Part shown: positions 17,289-25,210 of the stretch, in pieces
Layout of the letters: each line of letters starts with the position of its first letter
Position numbering within the stretch: position 1 is the first letter of the stretch
Source: Bradyrhizobium sp. CCGB01
GTDB taxonomy: Bacteria > Pseudomonadota > Alphaproteobacteria > Rhizobiales > Xanthobacteraceae
Length of the DNA stretch: 64,000 nt
Assembly (NCBI RefSeq): GCF_024199795.1
Contig: NZ_JANADK010000001.1
Location: forward strand, 2,046,001 to 2,110,000
Reading direction: 5' to 3'
Position numbers and translations under genes: made by a program
The notes under the pieces: model-generated
What the model saw: the letters and a program-made list of their open reading frames with translations, nothing else
The model's database searches: none
Told to the model about the DNA's origin: nothing

Positions 17289-18626
17289 TCACATCTTCAT
17301 GTTCTTCATCGGTGGACTGCCTGGCTTCTGTCGCGCCGGCTCTGATGCCGGCGGCGTGACCTCGTAGGCGACGGTGCCTTGCGGGAATTGGTAGGGGCCG
17401 GGATCGCGGTAATCGTCGCGGGCGAGGTCCTCGCGGATCTTCATCACCGTGAACATGCCGCCCATCTCGATCGGGCCGAACTGGCCGGTGCCGGTCATCA
17501 TCGGCAGCGTGTTGTCGGGTGCCGGCATCTCCATGTTGCCCATCGCCATGCCGGTCGAGCCCATGGCCATGCTGTCAGGCGCGAGCTTGCCGACGGCCTT
17601 GGCGAGATCCTTGCGCGACACCCCGATCAGGTTGCGCATGTCGTGCCCCATCGCATTCATGGTGTGATGCGATTTGTGGCAGTGGAACGCCCAGTCGCCG
17701 GGATTGTCCGCGAGCACGTCGAACACGCGCACCGCGCCGACGGGCACATCGGTGGTCGTCTCCGGATATTGCGCGCTCTCCGGAATCCAGCCGCCGTCGG
17801 TGCAGGTCACCGCAAAACTGTGGCCGTGCAGATGGATCGGATGGTTGGTCATGCTGAGATTGCCGATGCGCACGCGCACCTTGTCGCCGAGCCGCACTGG
17901 CAGCGGATCGATGCCGGGAAATACCCGCGCATTCCAGGTCCACATGTTGAAATCGGTCATCTCGTTGACCTGCGGCAGGTATGTGCCGGGATCGACGCGG
18001 TAGGTGCTCATCACGAAGACGAAGTCGCGGTCGACGGGACGGAAGCCCGGATCGCGCGGGTGCACGACGACCATGCCCATCATGCCCATCGCCATCTGCA
18101 CCATCTCGTCGGAATGCGGGTGGTACATGAAAGTCCCGCTCTTCTTCATCTCGAACTCGTAGACGAAGGTCTTTCCCGGCTGGATGTGCGGCTGGGTCAG
18201 CCCGCCGACGCCGTCCATGCCGCTGGGAATGATCATGCCGTGCCAGTGCACGGTGGTGTATTCGGGCAATTTGTTGGTGACGAAGATGCGGACCTTGTCG
18301 CCTTCGACGGCCTCGATCGTCGGGCCCGGCGACTGGCCGTTATAGCCCCACAGATTCACCTTCATGCCCTCGGCGAACTCGCGCACCACGGGCTCGGCGA
18401 CGAGATGGAATTCCTTCCAGTCGCCGTTCATGCGGAACGGCAGCGACCAGCCGTTGAGCGTGACCACGGGGCGGTAGTCCGGGCCACTAATGGGGTGCAG
18501 CGGCGGCTGCATCACCACCTTGTCCATGTGAGGCGCCTCCGGGATCGAGGCCGCCTGCGCCCGGCCGCTGACGACGGACGCGCTGGCTAGCGCGGCAGTG
18601 CCCAGAAATCCCCGGCGTGAAAACAT
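17289..18626 (-). CDS. Tat-exported multicopper oxidase (CopA/CueO-like)
   Basis: A 445-residue protein with a twin-arginine signal (SRRGFLGTAALASASVVSG) and three cupredoxin domains. All four His clusters are present: HWH at 127-129, HPH at 169-171, HPIHLHGH at 262-269 and HCHKSHH at 315-321 (type 1 Cys316). The C-terminal third is Met-rich (MAMGSTGMAMGNMEM), as in periplasmic cuprous oxidases that detoxify Cu(I). Start 18626 has GGAGGCCAAC directly upstream; a second ATG at 18638 is possible. It begins 14 bp after the TolC-type gene. Confidence 0.92.
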   Translation of the reverse strand: MFSRRGFLGTAALASASVVSGRAQAASIPEAPHMDKVVMQPPLHPISGPDYRPVVTLNGWSLPFRMNGDWKEFHLVAEPVVREFAEGMKVNLWGYNGQSPGPTIEAVEGDKVRIFVTNKLPEYTTVHWHGMIIPSGMDGVGGLTQPHIQPGKTFVYEFEMKKSGTFMYHPHSDEMVQMAMGMMGMVVVHPRDPGFRPVDRDFVFVMSTYRVDPGTYLPQVNEMTDFNMWTWNARVFPGIDPLPVRLGDKVRVRIGNLSMTNHPIHLHGHSFAVTCTDGGWIPESAQYPETTTDVPVGAVRVFDVLADNPGDWAFHCHKSHHTMNAMGHDMRNLIGVSRKDLAKAVGKLAPDSMAMGSTGMAMGNMEMPAPDNTLPMMTGTGQFGPIEMGGMFTVMKIREDLARDDYRDPGPYQFPQGTVAYEVTPPASEPARQKPGSPPMKNMKM

Positions 18627-18639
18627 GTTGGCCTCCATG

Positions 18640-20064
18640 TCAGTGGCCGCCATCGGCAGGCGCTGCCGCGGCGATCGTGGTTGCATTGTCGCCGCCGGCC
18701 GCAGGCACGCCGCCGCCATTGACGGCGGTCTGCAGGTCGGATTGGGCGAGGAAGAATTTTTGCCTGGCATCGATCGCGCCGCGCAGCGACGCCAGGCGCT
18801 GCCGCGCTTCTGTGAGCAGCGCGAAAATATCGACCTGCATGCTGGAGAAGCGAAGCTGCATCTCCTCCGTGATGATCTTGCGCAGCGGCAGGATCTCGCG
18901 CTGGTAGTGGCCGGCGATGTCGTAGCTGGAGCGATAGACATGATAAACATCGCGCGCCTCGGAGCGCACATTGACGGCACGCTCGGTCAGCCGATTGAAG
19001 GCGAAGTTGTAGGTTTCGGCCGCCTGCCGCACCCGCACCTCGCCGCCGTCGAAGATCGGGATCTGGAATTGCACGTCGAAGCCCCGCTCGCGGAACGGCG
19101 GGCCCTCCGGATCCTGGGTGCGGCGGGAGATGCCGGCGAGATCGAGCAGGGTGACGAAGCGCGTCGCCTCGGTGAGGTTGAGGGATTTCGCCAGCGCCGT
19201 CAGCTCCAGCCGCGCGATCTGCAGATCGATGCGATGGGCGACCGCGTCGGCTTCGATCGAGGGCAATGCATGGGGCCGTCGCGGCAGCGGCGGCAGTTGA
19301 TTGGGCAGACGGAAGTCGAGCCCGCCGTCCCACAGGCCCATCAGGCGCGCCAGCCTTTCGCGCGCGCTCGTTGCCGCCTGCCGCGCGGTAGCGAGGTCGG
19401 CCGTGGTCTCGGCGTAAAACACCTGCTCGCGGGCCTGGTCGAGCTTGTTGAGCGAGCCGGTCTCGCCGAGCTTGACCGCAAGCTGCGCAGTCGATTCCGC
19501 TGTCGCCTTCGCGTCGGTGAGCAGCGCCACCATTTCGTTGCCGGCGACGGCACGGACATGGGCGCGCCGGACATCGGCGGCCAGCCGCAGCGTCACCAGC
19601 GCCGCGCGCAATTGCGCCTGACGAAAACGCTCGCGGGCGATGTCGGAGCGGAACGGCAACGTCGCCAGCGCGAGGATGTCGCCGACCACCTGGCGCTCGA
19701 TCTCGCTGGCGCCATTGCCCGAGATCCGCGAGATCGAGAACACGGGATTGGGCGGCAGGCTCTGCTCGACGAGATCGGTCTCGGCCAGTGCCAGCTCGTT
19801 ATAGGCGGCTTGCAGACCCTTGTTGTTGAGCAGCGCAACCTGCACGGCGGCCTCCGTGCCCAGCGTCCGCGACAGCAACTGGCGGACACGCGTGTCCACC
19901 GCGCCGGCTCCCTCGGCCGTCCGCACGAAGGCGACGTCCTTGTTGATGGTCTGGCTGGTCAGCTCCGAGACCGCGTTCATGCCGCCGTCGGGCGAGAACG
20001 CAGCACAGCCCGAGAGGCCGAACGCGGCGAGGATCAGCAGGCTGCGCGCGAGATGATGTGCCAT
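18640..20064 (-). CDS. TolC-family outer-membrane efflux lipoprotein
   Basis: A 474-residue outer-membrane factor. The signal peptide ends in a lipobox (LSGC, Cys at 20), so the mature protein is acylated. The rest is long helical coiled coil typical of TolC/CusC, including LLNNKGLQAAYNELALAETDL and RSDIARERFRQAQLRAALV. No inner-membrane RND pump or membrane-fusion gene is adjacent, which is unusual for a metal efflux channel; it may pair with a pump encoded elsewhere. It lies between a small lipoprotein gene and the multicopper oxidase. Confidence 0.9.
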   Translation of the reverse strand: MAHHLARSLLILAAFGLSGCAAFSPDGGMNAVSELTSQTINKDVAFVRTAEGAGAVDTRVRQLLSRTLGTEAAVQVALLNNKGLQAAYNELALAETDLVEQSLPPNPVFSISRISGNGASEIERQVVGDILALATLPFRSDIARERFRQAQLRAALVTLRLAADVRRAHVRAVAGNEMVALLTDAKATAESTAQLAVKLGETGSLNKLDQAREQVFYAETTADLATARQAATSARERLARLMGLWDGGLDFRLPNQLPPLPRRPHALPSIEADAVAHRIDLQIARLELTALAKSLNLTEATRFVTLLDLAGISRRTQDPEGPPFRERGFDVQFQIPIFDGGEVRVRQAAETYNFAFNRLTERAVNVRSEARDVYHVYRSSYDIAGHYQREILPLRKIITEEMQLRFSSMQVDIFALLTEARQRLASLRGAIDARQKFFLAQSDLQTAVNGGGVPAAGGDNATTIAAAAPADGGH

Positions 20065-20073
20065 GGCGCGCTC

Positions 20074-20358
20074 CTACCGGTCTTGCTTCGGCTGCGGCGC
20101 GACGCTGTCGTTGCGGTCGCGCCAGGGTGCCGGCGTTGCGGGCCGCAGGCTGTCATAAGGCGCGACAGTCGACCGGTATCCGGCACGTGCCACTTTTGCC
20201 GCGGGATCGGCAGGATCCGCGCCGGCGACGTGTGTCGTTGCCGTCATGCAGCCGGACAGCCCCAGCGCAACCAAGGCCAGCAGCGGCCAATTGAATAGAA
20301 AGTGTCCTCCACGCGCCGCGGATGCGGCGGCGGACTTCGCCCCGGAAAGCGTAAGCAT
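20074..20358 (-). CDS. Small lipoprotein of the copper operon
   Basis: A 94-residue protein with a basic N-terminus, a hydrophobic stretch (FLFNWPLLALVALGLSGC) ending in a lipobox with Cys37, and a short Pro/Ala-rich mature chain. The N-region before the hydrophobic core is long, so the true start may be internal. It is 9 bp upstream of the TolC-type gene and co-directional, so it is most likely part of copper handling. No known family is recognised. Confidence 0.65.
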   Translation of the reverse strand: MLTLSGAKSAAASAARGGHFLFNWPLLALVALGLSGCMTATTHVAGADPADPAAKVARAGYRSTVAPYDSLRPATPAPWRDRNDSVAPQPKQDR

Positions 20359-20436
20359 CTGTCATCCCTGATCTGTCCTGGAGACCACAGGTTCGCGCGC
20401 GCAGACGCGCGCTCGGCCTGACGTCGTCGCGTCAGA

Positions 20437-20880
20437 TCAGGCGATGGGAGGACGGTAGTGCAGGGGCGGCGCCGCGCTGTGCAGGCTGGCCGTGATCTCG
20501 GGCGCACAGGCGGAGACGGGCTGAAGCGGCTTGGCGACGCTGGGCAGATCGGCCGGCAGGGCGCTCACGCACATCATCGCGCAGCAGGGGCCGGCGTGGC
20601 CCTTGCCGTCATGCTGATGCGGGGCGGGCTCGTCCTGCGCGGCAGCCTGGTGATGCGCGTGCATTCCCGCGTGGTCATGCGACACGTCGCCATGCATGTG
20701 GCCGTCCTGCATCTGATGATGCGCCGGCACGAGGTCCGCAAGGCGCGAATCGTCGAGGCACGGCGCAGCGCCGTTGCCCCAGGCAAGTGCCGCTGCCGGC
20801 GCGAGCACGCAGAACAGATAGGCGAGGGCAACGAGGCGCCCCACCCTGATCCGCATCGATCGCGTCAATTGCAGCAACAT
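20437..20880 (-). CDS. His/Met-rich secreted metal-binding protein (DUF2946/CopL-like)
   Basis: A 147-residue protein. A hydrophobic signal segment (LVALAYLFCVLAPAAALAWG) is followed by a mature part crowded with metal ligands: HHQMQDGHMHGDVSHDH, HAHHQ, HQHDGKGH, then GPCCAMMC. It resembles DUF2946/CopL-type proteins found at the head of copper operons, an assignment made from composition and context. The start is uncertain: 20880 and 20856 are both Met codons before the signal peptide, and the frame is open to 21081. First gene of the copper unit, divergent from an MFS carrier. Confidence 0.7.
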   Translation of the reverse strand: MLLQLTRSMRIRVGRLVALAYLFCVLAPAAALAWGNGAAPCLDDSRLADLVPAHHQMQDGHMHGDVSHDHAGMHAHHQAAAQDEPAPHQHDGKGHAGPCCAMMCVSALPADLPSVAKPLQPVSACAPEITASLHSAAPPLHYRPPIA

Positions 20881-20909
20881 ACCGTCGACATGCCCTTCGC
20901 GCGGCAATG

Positions 20910-20928
20910 TTGCACACGCAGATTGCAA
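20910..20928. promoter_or_regulatory. Candidate operator upstream of the copper operon
   Basis: TTGCA-N9-TGCAA, a perfect 5-bp dyad 30 bp upstream of the likely first copper gene. The binding protein is unknown; no copper regulator is encoded beside it. Confidence 0.3.
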
Positions 20929-21029
20929 ACTAATGGCAAAGTGCGATTTCGCCAAGCTCTTCTTACCGCAGCGCACCGCGCATGCCCAATATCGCGGCAG
21001 GATGCTTGACCGCAAGGCGATCAGCGAAC

Positions 21030-22295
21030 ATGGTCCGCGCCGTGCACGCGCCAACTCATCCAGGACAGATACCGGCCTCATTCACGCCTGATTCGCGTCA
21101 GGCTTGGGTTCGCCTCGTCATTGCGCTGCTGATCGGCTCGATTGGCGGCGTCGGCATGTGGGCCATCGTGGTCATGATTCCCGCGGTGCAGGCCGAATTC
21201 GCCGCCACGCGCGGCGCGGTGTCGCTGGCTTTCACGCTCATGATGTTCGGCTTCGGGCTCGGCGGCGTGATCGCCGGCAAGATCACGGACCGGTTCGGCA
21301 TCGTGCCCGCAATGGCGATCAGCATTGTCTTCCTCGGCATCGCCAATGTGCTCGCGGGTCTGTCGACTCAGCTCTGGCAATTCGTGGCGGCGTACTTCCT
21401 GATCGGCCTCGGCACTTCGGCGACCTTCGCACCGCTGATGGCGGAGGCCTCGCACTGGTTCGAGCGCTATCGCGGCCTTGCCGTGACCATCGTCGCCAGC
21501 GGCAATTATTTCGCCGGAACCATGTGGCCACCGCTCGTGAACTGGGGCCTGCAGACGATCGGCTGGCGCATGACCCATATCGGCATCGGCCTTGTCTGCG
21601 TGAGCCTGATGACGATTCTGGTGTTGGTCCTGCGCGCGCAGATGGGCGACGACAAGGTCCACGATCATGCCAATGCGCCGCCGCCGCGGGTCGATCTCAA
21701 GCTCTCGACCAACACCCTGACGGTGCTGCTCTCGATCGCCAGCATCTCCTGCTGCGTCGCCATGGCGATGCCGCAGGTGCATATCGTCGCCTATTGCGGC
21801 GATCTCGGCTACGGCGTGGCGCGCGGCGCGGAGATGCTGTCCCTGATGATGGCCTGCGGTATCGTCAGCCGCATCGGCTCGGGCTTCCTGGCCGACAAGA
21901 TCGGCGGCATTCGCACGCTGCTGGTCGGATCGCTGGCGCAGGGCTTTGCGCTGGTGTTCTACCTGTTCTTCGACAGCCTTGCCTCACTCTATCTGATCTC
22001 CGCGATGTTCGGCCTGTTCCAGGGCGGCATCGTGCCGAGCTACGCCATCATCGTGCGCGAGGCGATGCCGGCGCGCGAAGCCGCAACCCGCGTCGGCATC
22101 GTGATCTTCGCATCCGTGTTCGGGATGTCGTTCGGCGGCTGGGTGTCGGGCGTCATCTTCGACGCGACGGGCTCCTACGCCGCAGCGTTCGCGAACGGCG
22201 TGGCGTGGAATGCCTTGAATATCGGCATCGTGGTAACGCTGCTGATCCGGTCGCGGATGAATGCGGTCAAAACCGGCCCCGGTTTTGCGACCTAA
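21030..22295 (+). CDS. MFS transporter
   Basis: A 421-residue protein with about twelve membrane helices. The first half carries the MFS loop 2-3 signature GKITDRFGIVPA and the second half the equivalent GFLADKIGGIRTL. Overall character resembles monocarboxylate/oxalate-formate-type carriers, but the substrate cannot be read from sequence. The ATG at 21030 precedes a plausible cytoplasmic N-terminus; an upstream in-frame Met at 20982 gives 16 more residues. Its stop shares bases with the stop of the convergent DUF4864 gene (CTAA). Divergent from the copper operon. Confidence 0.85.
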   Translation: MVRAVHAPTHPGQIPASFTPDSRQAWVRLVIALLIGSIGGVGMWAIVVMIPAVQAEFAATRGAVSLAFTLMMFGFGLGGVIAGKITDRFGIVPAMAISIVFLGIANVLAGLSTQLWQFVAAYFLIGLGTSATFAPLMAEASHWFERYRGLAVTIVASGNYFAGTMWPPLVNWGLQTIGWRMTHIGIGLVCVSLMTILVLVLRAQMGDDKVHDHANAPPPRVDLKLSTNTLTVLLSIASISCCVAMAMPQVHIVAYCGDLGYGVARGAEMLSLMMACGIVSRIGSGFLADKIGGIRTLLVGSLAQGFALVFYLFFDSLASLYLISAMFGLFQGGIVPSYAIIVREAMPAREAATRVGIVIFASVFGMSFGGWVSGVIFDATGSYAAAFANGVAWNALNIGIVVTLLIRSRMNAVKTGPGFAT

Positions 22296-22699
22296 ACCTC
22301 GCGCCCTGGCTTGAGCAGCGAGCAGCCGGTGATCTTGTAGCTGCCGTCCGGCTGCTGCTCGAGCGTGTACAGCGCTTCCCAGGCTTCGCCGTTGGCGTCG
22401 ATGATGTGAACGTGCTGGGCAACCCAGCTGCCTTCGCTCTTGCTGTCGCCGAATTCAAAACTCTTGTGCCGGTAGACCGGTGCGTAGCCTTTCTGCACCA
22501 TGGACATGAAGATGTCGGGCGCGGGAAAGATCTCTCTGATCGCCGGTGCCGCATGGGAATAGGCCGCGGCCGCATCGTCTCGCGCAAAGGCCTGTTCCTG
22601 GGCGCGGATGACGCCCTGTGCTGCCGAGACATCGCCGGCCAGCGCCGGGACGCTGCGGAGGGCGATCGTGAGAGCGACGAGCAAGGCGGCGATGCGCAT
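22292..22699 (-). CDS. Secreted DUF4864 protein
   Basis: A 135-residue protein with a signal peptide (MRIAALLVALTIALRSVPALA). Its NTF2-like/DUF4864 fold shows QEQAFARDDAAAAYSHAAPAIREIFP, VYRHKSFEF and a terminal YKITGCSLL. Members are periplasmic proteins of unknown function. It is convergent with the MFS gene, the two stop codons overlapping by three bases. Confidence 0.8.
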   Translation of the reverse strand: MRIAALLVALTIALRSVPALAGDVSAAQGVIRAQEQAFARDDAAAAYSHAAPAIREIFPAPDIFMSMVQKGYAPVYRHKSFEFGDSKSEGSWVAQHVHIIDANGEAWEALYTLEQQPDGSYKITGCSLLKPGREV

Positions 22700-22768
22700 G
22701 ACAAGCTCCGCATTGAGATCATCCCGGCCATGCCGATCCTAGCATGACTTTGGGGAGATACGGGTGCG

Positions 22769-23407
22769 CTATCGCTTTCGTTTCACCGTCGGCTTCGCCT
22801 GCTTGGATGCGGTACGTGCCTTGACCTTGCCGGGCTGCACCCGCAGCCCGTCGACGAACACGTCGAGCATCCGCAGCACCGAGGATTGCCAGCCGGGCTG
22901 GTCGTGCATGTAGCACATGCCGATCAGTGCCCTGAACAGGTCCTCCGGGCTGATATCGGCGCGCATCTGGCCGGTCGCGACAGCGCGATCGAGCAGCGAG
23001 CCGACTGCCTTGGTCAGCCGGTCCATCGAGAACGCCGCAAGGTCCGACGAACTCTGGAACGTCAGCGCCAGCGCAGCCGACATGCCCTTTTTCGTGGCAA
23101 CGAATTCGACGGTGGAGCCCAACCAGCGCCGCAACGCATCGACCGGGTCCTTGGCATTCTTCAATTGCTCGGCAAGCTCGCTGAGTTGCTCGACCTCGCG
23201 CCGGTAAACCGCCTCGAACAGATCCTCGCGCGTCGGGAAATGCCGATACAGCGTGCCGATGCCGACGCCCGCACGTTTTGCCACCGCTTCCAGGCTCGCT
23301 TCCGGGCCGCCGGCGTTGAAAACCACCTTCGCAGCCTCGAGCACGCGCTCGCGATTGCGCACGGCGTCGGCACGGGGCTTCCGAATCTGGTCGGTGTGGT
23401 CGTCCAT
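22769..23407 (-). CDS. TetR-family transcriptional regulator
   Basis: A 212-residue repressor-type protein. The N-terminal TetR helix-turn-helix (about 15-62) contains RERVLEAAKVVFNAGG and AKRAGVGIGTLYRHFPTREDLFEAVY. The C-terminal ligand domain (70-185) is followed by a Lys-rich tail. Start taken at ATG 23407; a GTG at 23425 is in frame. It diverges from the paoABC-type operon and is the obvious candidate to repress it, sensing an aldehyde or aromatic. Confidence 0.9.
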   Translation of the reverse strand: MDDHTDQIRKPRADAVRNRERVLEAAKVVFNAGGPEASLEAVAKRAGVGIGTLYRHFPTREDLFEAVYRREVEQLSELAEQLKNAKDPVDALRRWLGSTVEFVATKKGMSAALALTFQSSSDLAAFSMDRLTKAVGSLLDRAVATGQMRADISPEDLFRALIGMCYMHDQPGWQSSVLRMLDVFVDGLRVQPGKVKARTASKQAKPTVKRKR

Positions 23408-23473
23408 GCCGGCAATGTAGATCACGAATTGGTTAGATTGAACCCTCGCAAGAACCTTTGCAGGGCTTCATCG

Positions 23474-23547
23474 CGTTGTACGCCAACGGCCTTTTGACGA
23501 ATTCCAAATATTTTTCGGCGGCCCTTGTTAAGCGGAGGGTGCCTCCG
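23474..23547. promoter_or_regulatory. Two candidate TetR operators
   Basis: Two short dyads lie between tetR and the 2Fe-2S gene: CGTTG-TACGC-CAACG (23474-23488) and CGGAGG-GTG-CCTCCG (23533-23547). Both are 15 bp and perfect, and they sit where a divergent repressor would act. Which, if either, is bound cannot be told from sequence. Confidence 0.3.
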
Positions 23548-23660
23548 TATCTTCGATCATGTGCCGACCCGGATTGTGTTCGGGCGGCGCGGTATCGACG
23601 GCGGCCACGGCGGTGGCGCGCCGAACGATGAGCCATGTCCATATCTGATCGGAGCCTTGT

Positions 23661-24158
23661 ATGAACCACTCCATCAGCCTCACCGTGAACGGTGCGCGGC
23701 GCGACTTCGTCCTCGACGATCCGCGCGTCACGCTGCTCGATCTCCTGCGTGAGCGCCTCCATCTCACCGGAACCAAGAAGGGATGCGATCGCGGCCAGTG
23801 CGGCGCCTGCACCATTCTCGTCGACGGCAAGCGCATCAACTCCTGCCTCGCGCTCGCCATCAGCCATGACGGCGCCGACATCCTCACCATTGAGGGCGTC
23901 GCGCGTGGCGACCAGCTTCATCCGGTGCAGGCCGCCTTCATCGCCCATGACGGCTTTCAGTGCGGCTTCTGCACGCCAGGTCAGATCATGAGCGCAATCG
24001 GCATGATGCAGGAGGCGCAGGCCGGCAACGATCCCGAGCGCATCCGCGAATGCATGAGCGGCAATCTCTGCCGCTGCGGCGCCTATGCCGGCATCGTCGA
24101 TGCCGTGCGCGAGGCGCAAGACCGCATGGATGAATCCAATCAGAGGCGCTCCGCATGA
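23661..24158 (+). CDS. paoA: Aldehyde oxidoreductase 2Fe-2S subunit (PaoA-like)
   Basis: A 165-residue small subunit of the xanthine oxidase family. The plant-type cluster ligands are in GCDRGQCGACTILVDGKRINSC, and the second helical cluster ligands in FQCGFCTPGQIM and SGNLCRCGAY. It passes electrons from the molybdenum site to FAD. No twin-arginine leader is visible, unlike E. coli PaoA, so a cytoplasmic location is likely. GGAGCCTTGT precedes the ATG. It overlaps the FAD subunit gene by 4 bp. Confidence 0.92.
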   Translation: MNHSISLTVNGARRDFVLDDPRVTLLDLLRERLHLTGTKKGCDRGQCGACTILVDGKRINSCLALAISHDGADILTIEGVARGDQLHPVQAAFIAHDGFQCGFCTPGQIMSAIGMMQEAQAGNDPERIRECMSGNLCRCGAYAGIVDAVREAQDRMDESNQRRSA

Positions 24159-25210
24159 AGCCGTTCGATTATGTCAGGCCTGCCACGGTCGCCGAGGCCA
24201 TCGCTGCCGCCGCCCAGCCGGGTGCGGCGTATCTTGCCGCCGGCACCAATCTGCTCGACCTGATGAAGGGCGGCGTCAGTCGACCGGATCGCCTGGTCGA
24301 CGTCACCCATCTCGACGGGCTCGACCAGATCGAGCATCTCGCCGACGGGTCGTTGCGGATCGGCGCGCTGGTGAGCAACGCCGATCTCGCGCATGACGCG
24401 GGCTTCGCAAAGTCCTATCCGGCCGTCGCTGAAGCGCTGCTCTCCGGCGCGTCCGCGCAACTGCGCAATGCCGCCACGGTCGGCGGCAATCTGCTGCAGC
24501 GGACGCGCTGCGCGTATTTCTACGACACCGCCAGCCGCTGCAACAAGCGCGAGGCCGGTACTGGCTGCGATGCGCGCGAGGGTGAGAACCGCTCGCACGC
24601 CGTGCTCGGGTGGAGCGAAAGCTGCACCGCCACGCATCCGTCCGACTTCTGCGTGCCGCTGATTGCGCTCGACGCCATCGTCGAGATCGAGGGCGGCAAC
24701 GGCCGTCGCGAGATCGCGCTCGACGCACTGCATCGCCTGCCGGGCAATACGCCCGAGCGCGAATCGGCGCTCGAACCCGGCGACCTCGTCGTCGCGGTGC
24801 GCCTGCCGGCCGCGGCGCGCGGCTTCGCCACGCATGCGCGCTACCTCAAGGTTCGTGAGCGCACGTCCTACGCTTTCGCCGTCGTGTCGGCTGCGGCTGC
24901 GTTGCGGATCGAGAACGGCAAGATCGCGGAAGCGCGGCTTGCGCTCGGCGGCGTCGCCGCAAAGCCCTGGCGCGCCCGCGCCGCGGAGGACGTGCTCAGG
25001 GGCGTCGCACCGACGGCCGACGCGTTCCAGGAAGCGGCCTGGCGCGCGCTCGCCGATGCAAAACCGTCCGGCGACAACGCCTTCAAGATCGAACTCGCGC
25101 GCCGCATCGTCGTGCGCGCGCTGACCCTTGCCGCGGCCGGGACGCCTGCGCGTATCCCCGCGCTGCCGGCCTCTCCCTTTGCCTCGACGTCCGGAGCCAT
25201 CCATGCCTGA
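24155..25210 (+). CDS. paoB: Aldehyde oxidoreductase FAD subunit with extra 4Fe-4S cluster (PaoB-like)
   Basis: A 351-residue FAD-binding subunit. FAD motifs are AAGTNLLDLMKGG and TVGGNLLQRTRC. The insertion from about residue 117 to 168 holds Cys residues in RCAYFYD, CNKREAGTGC, SCTATHP and DFC, the pattern that binds a 4Fe-4S cluster in E. coli PaoB and separates this group from ordinary xanthine dehydrogenases. It relays electrons between the 2Fe-2S subunit and the acceptor. Start ATG overlaps the previous stop; the end overlaps the next start by 8 bp. Confidence 0.92.
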   Translation: MKPFDYVRPATVAEAIAAAAQPGAAYLAAGTNLLDLMKGGVSRPDRLVDVTHLDGLDQIEHLADGSLRIGALVSNADLAHDAGFAKSYPAVAEALLSGASAQLRNAATVGGNLLQRTRCAYFYDTASRCNKREAGTGCDAREGENRSHAVLGWSESCTATHPSDFCVPLIALDAIVEIEGGNGRREIALDALHRLPGNTPERESALEPGDLVVAVRLPAAARGFATHARYLKVRERTSYAFAVVSAAAALRIENGKIAEARLALGGVAAKPWRARAAEDVLRGVAPTADAFQEAAWRALADAKPSGDNAFKIELARRIVVRALTLAAAGTPARIPALPASPFASTSGAIHA

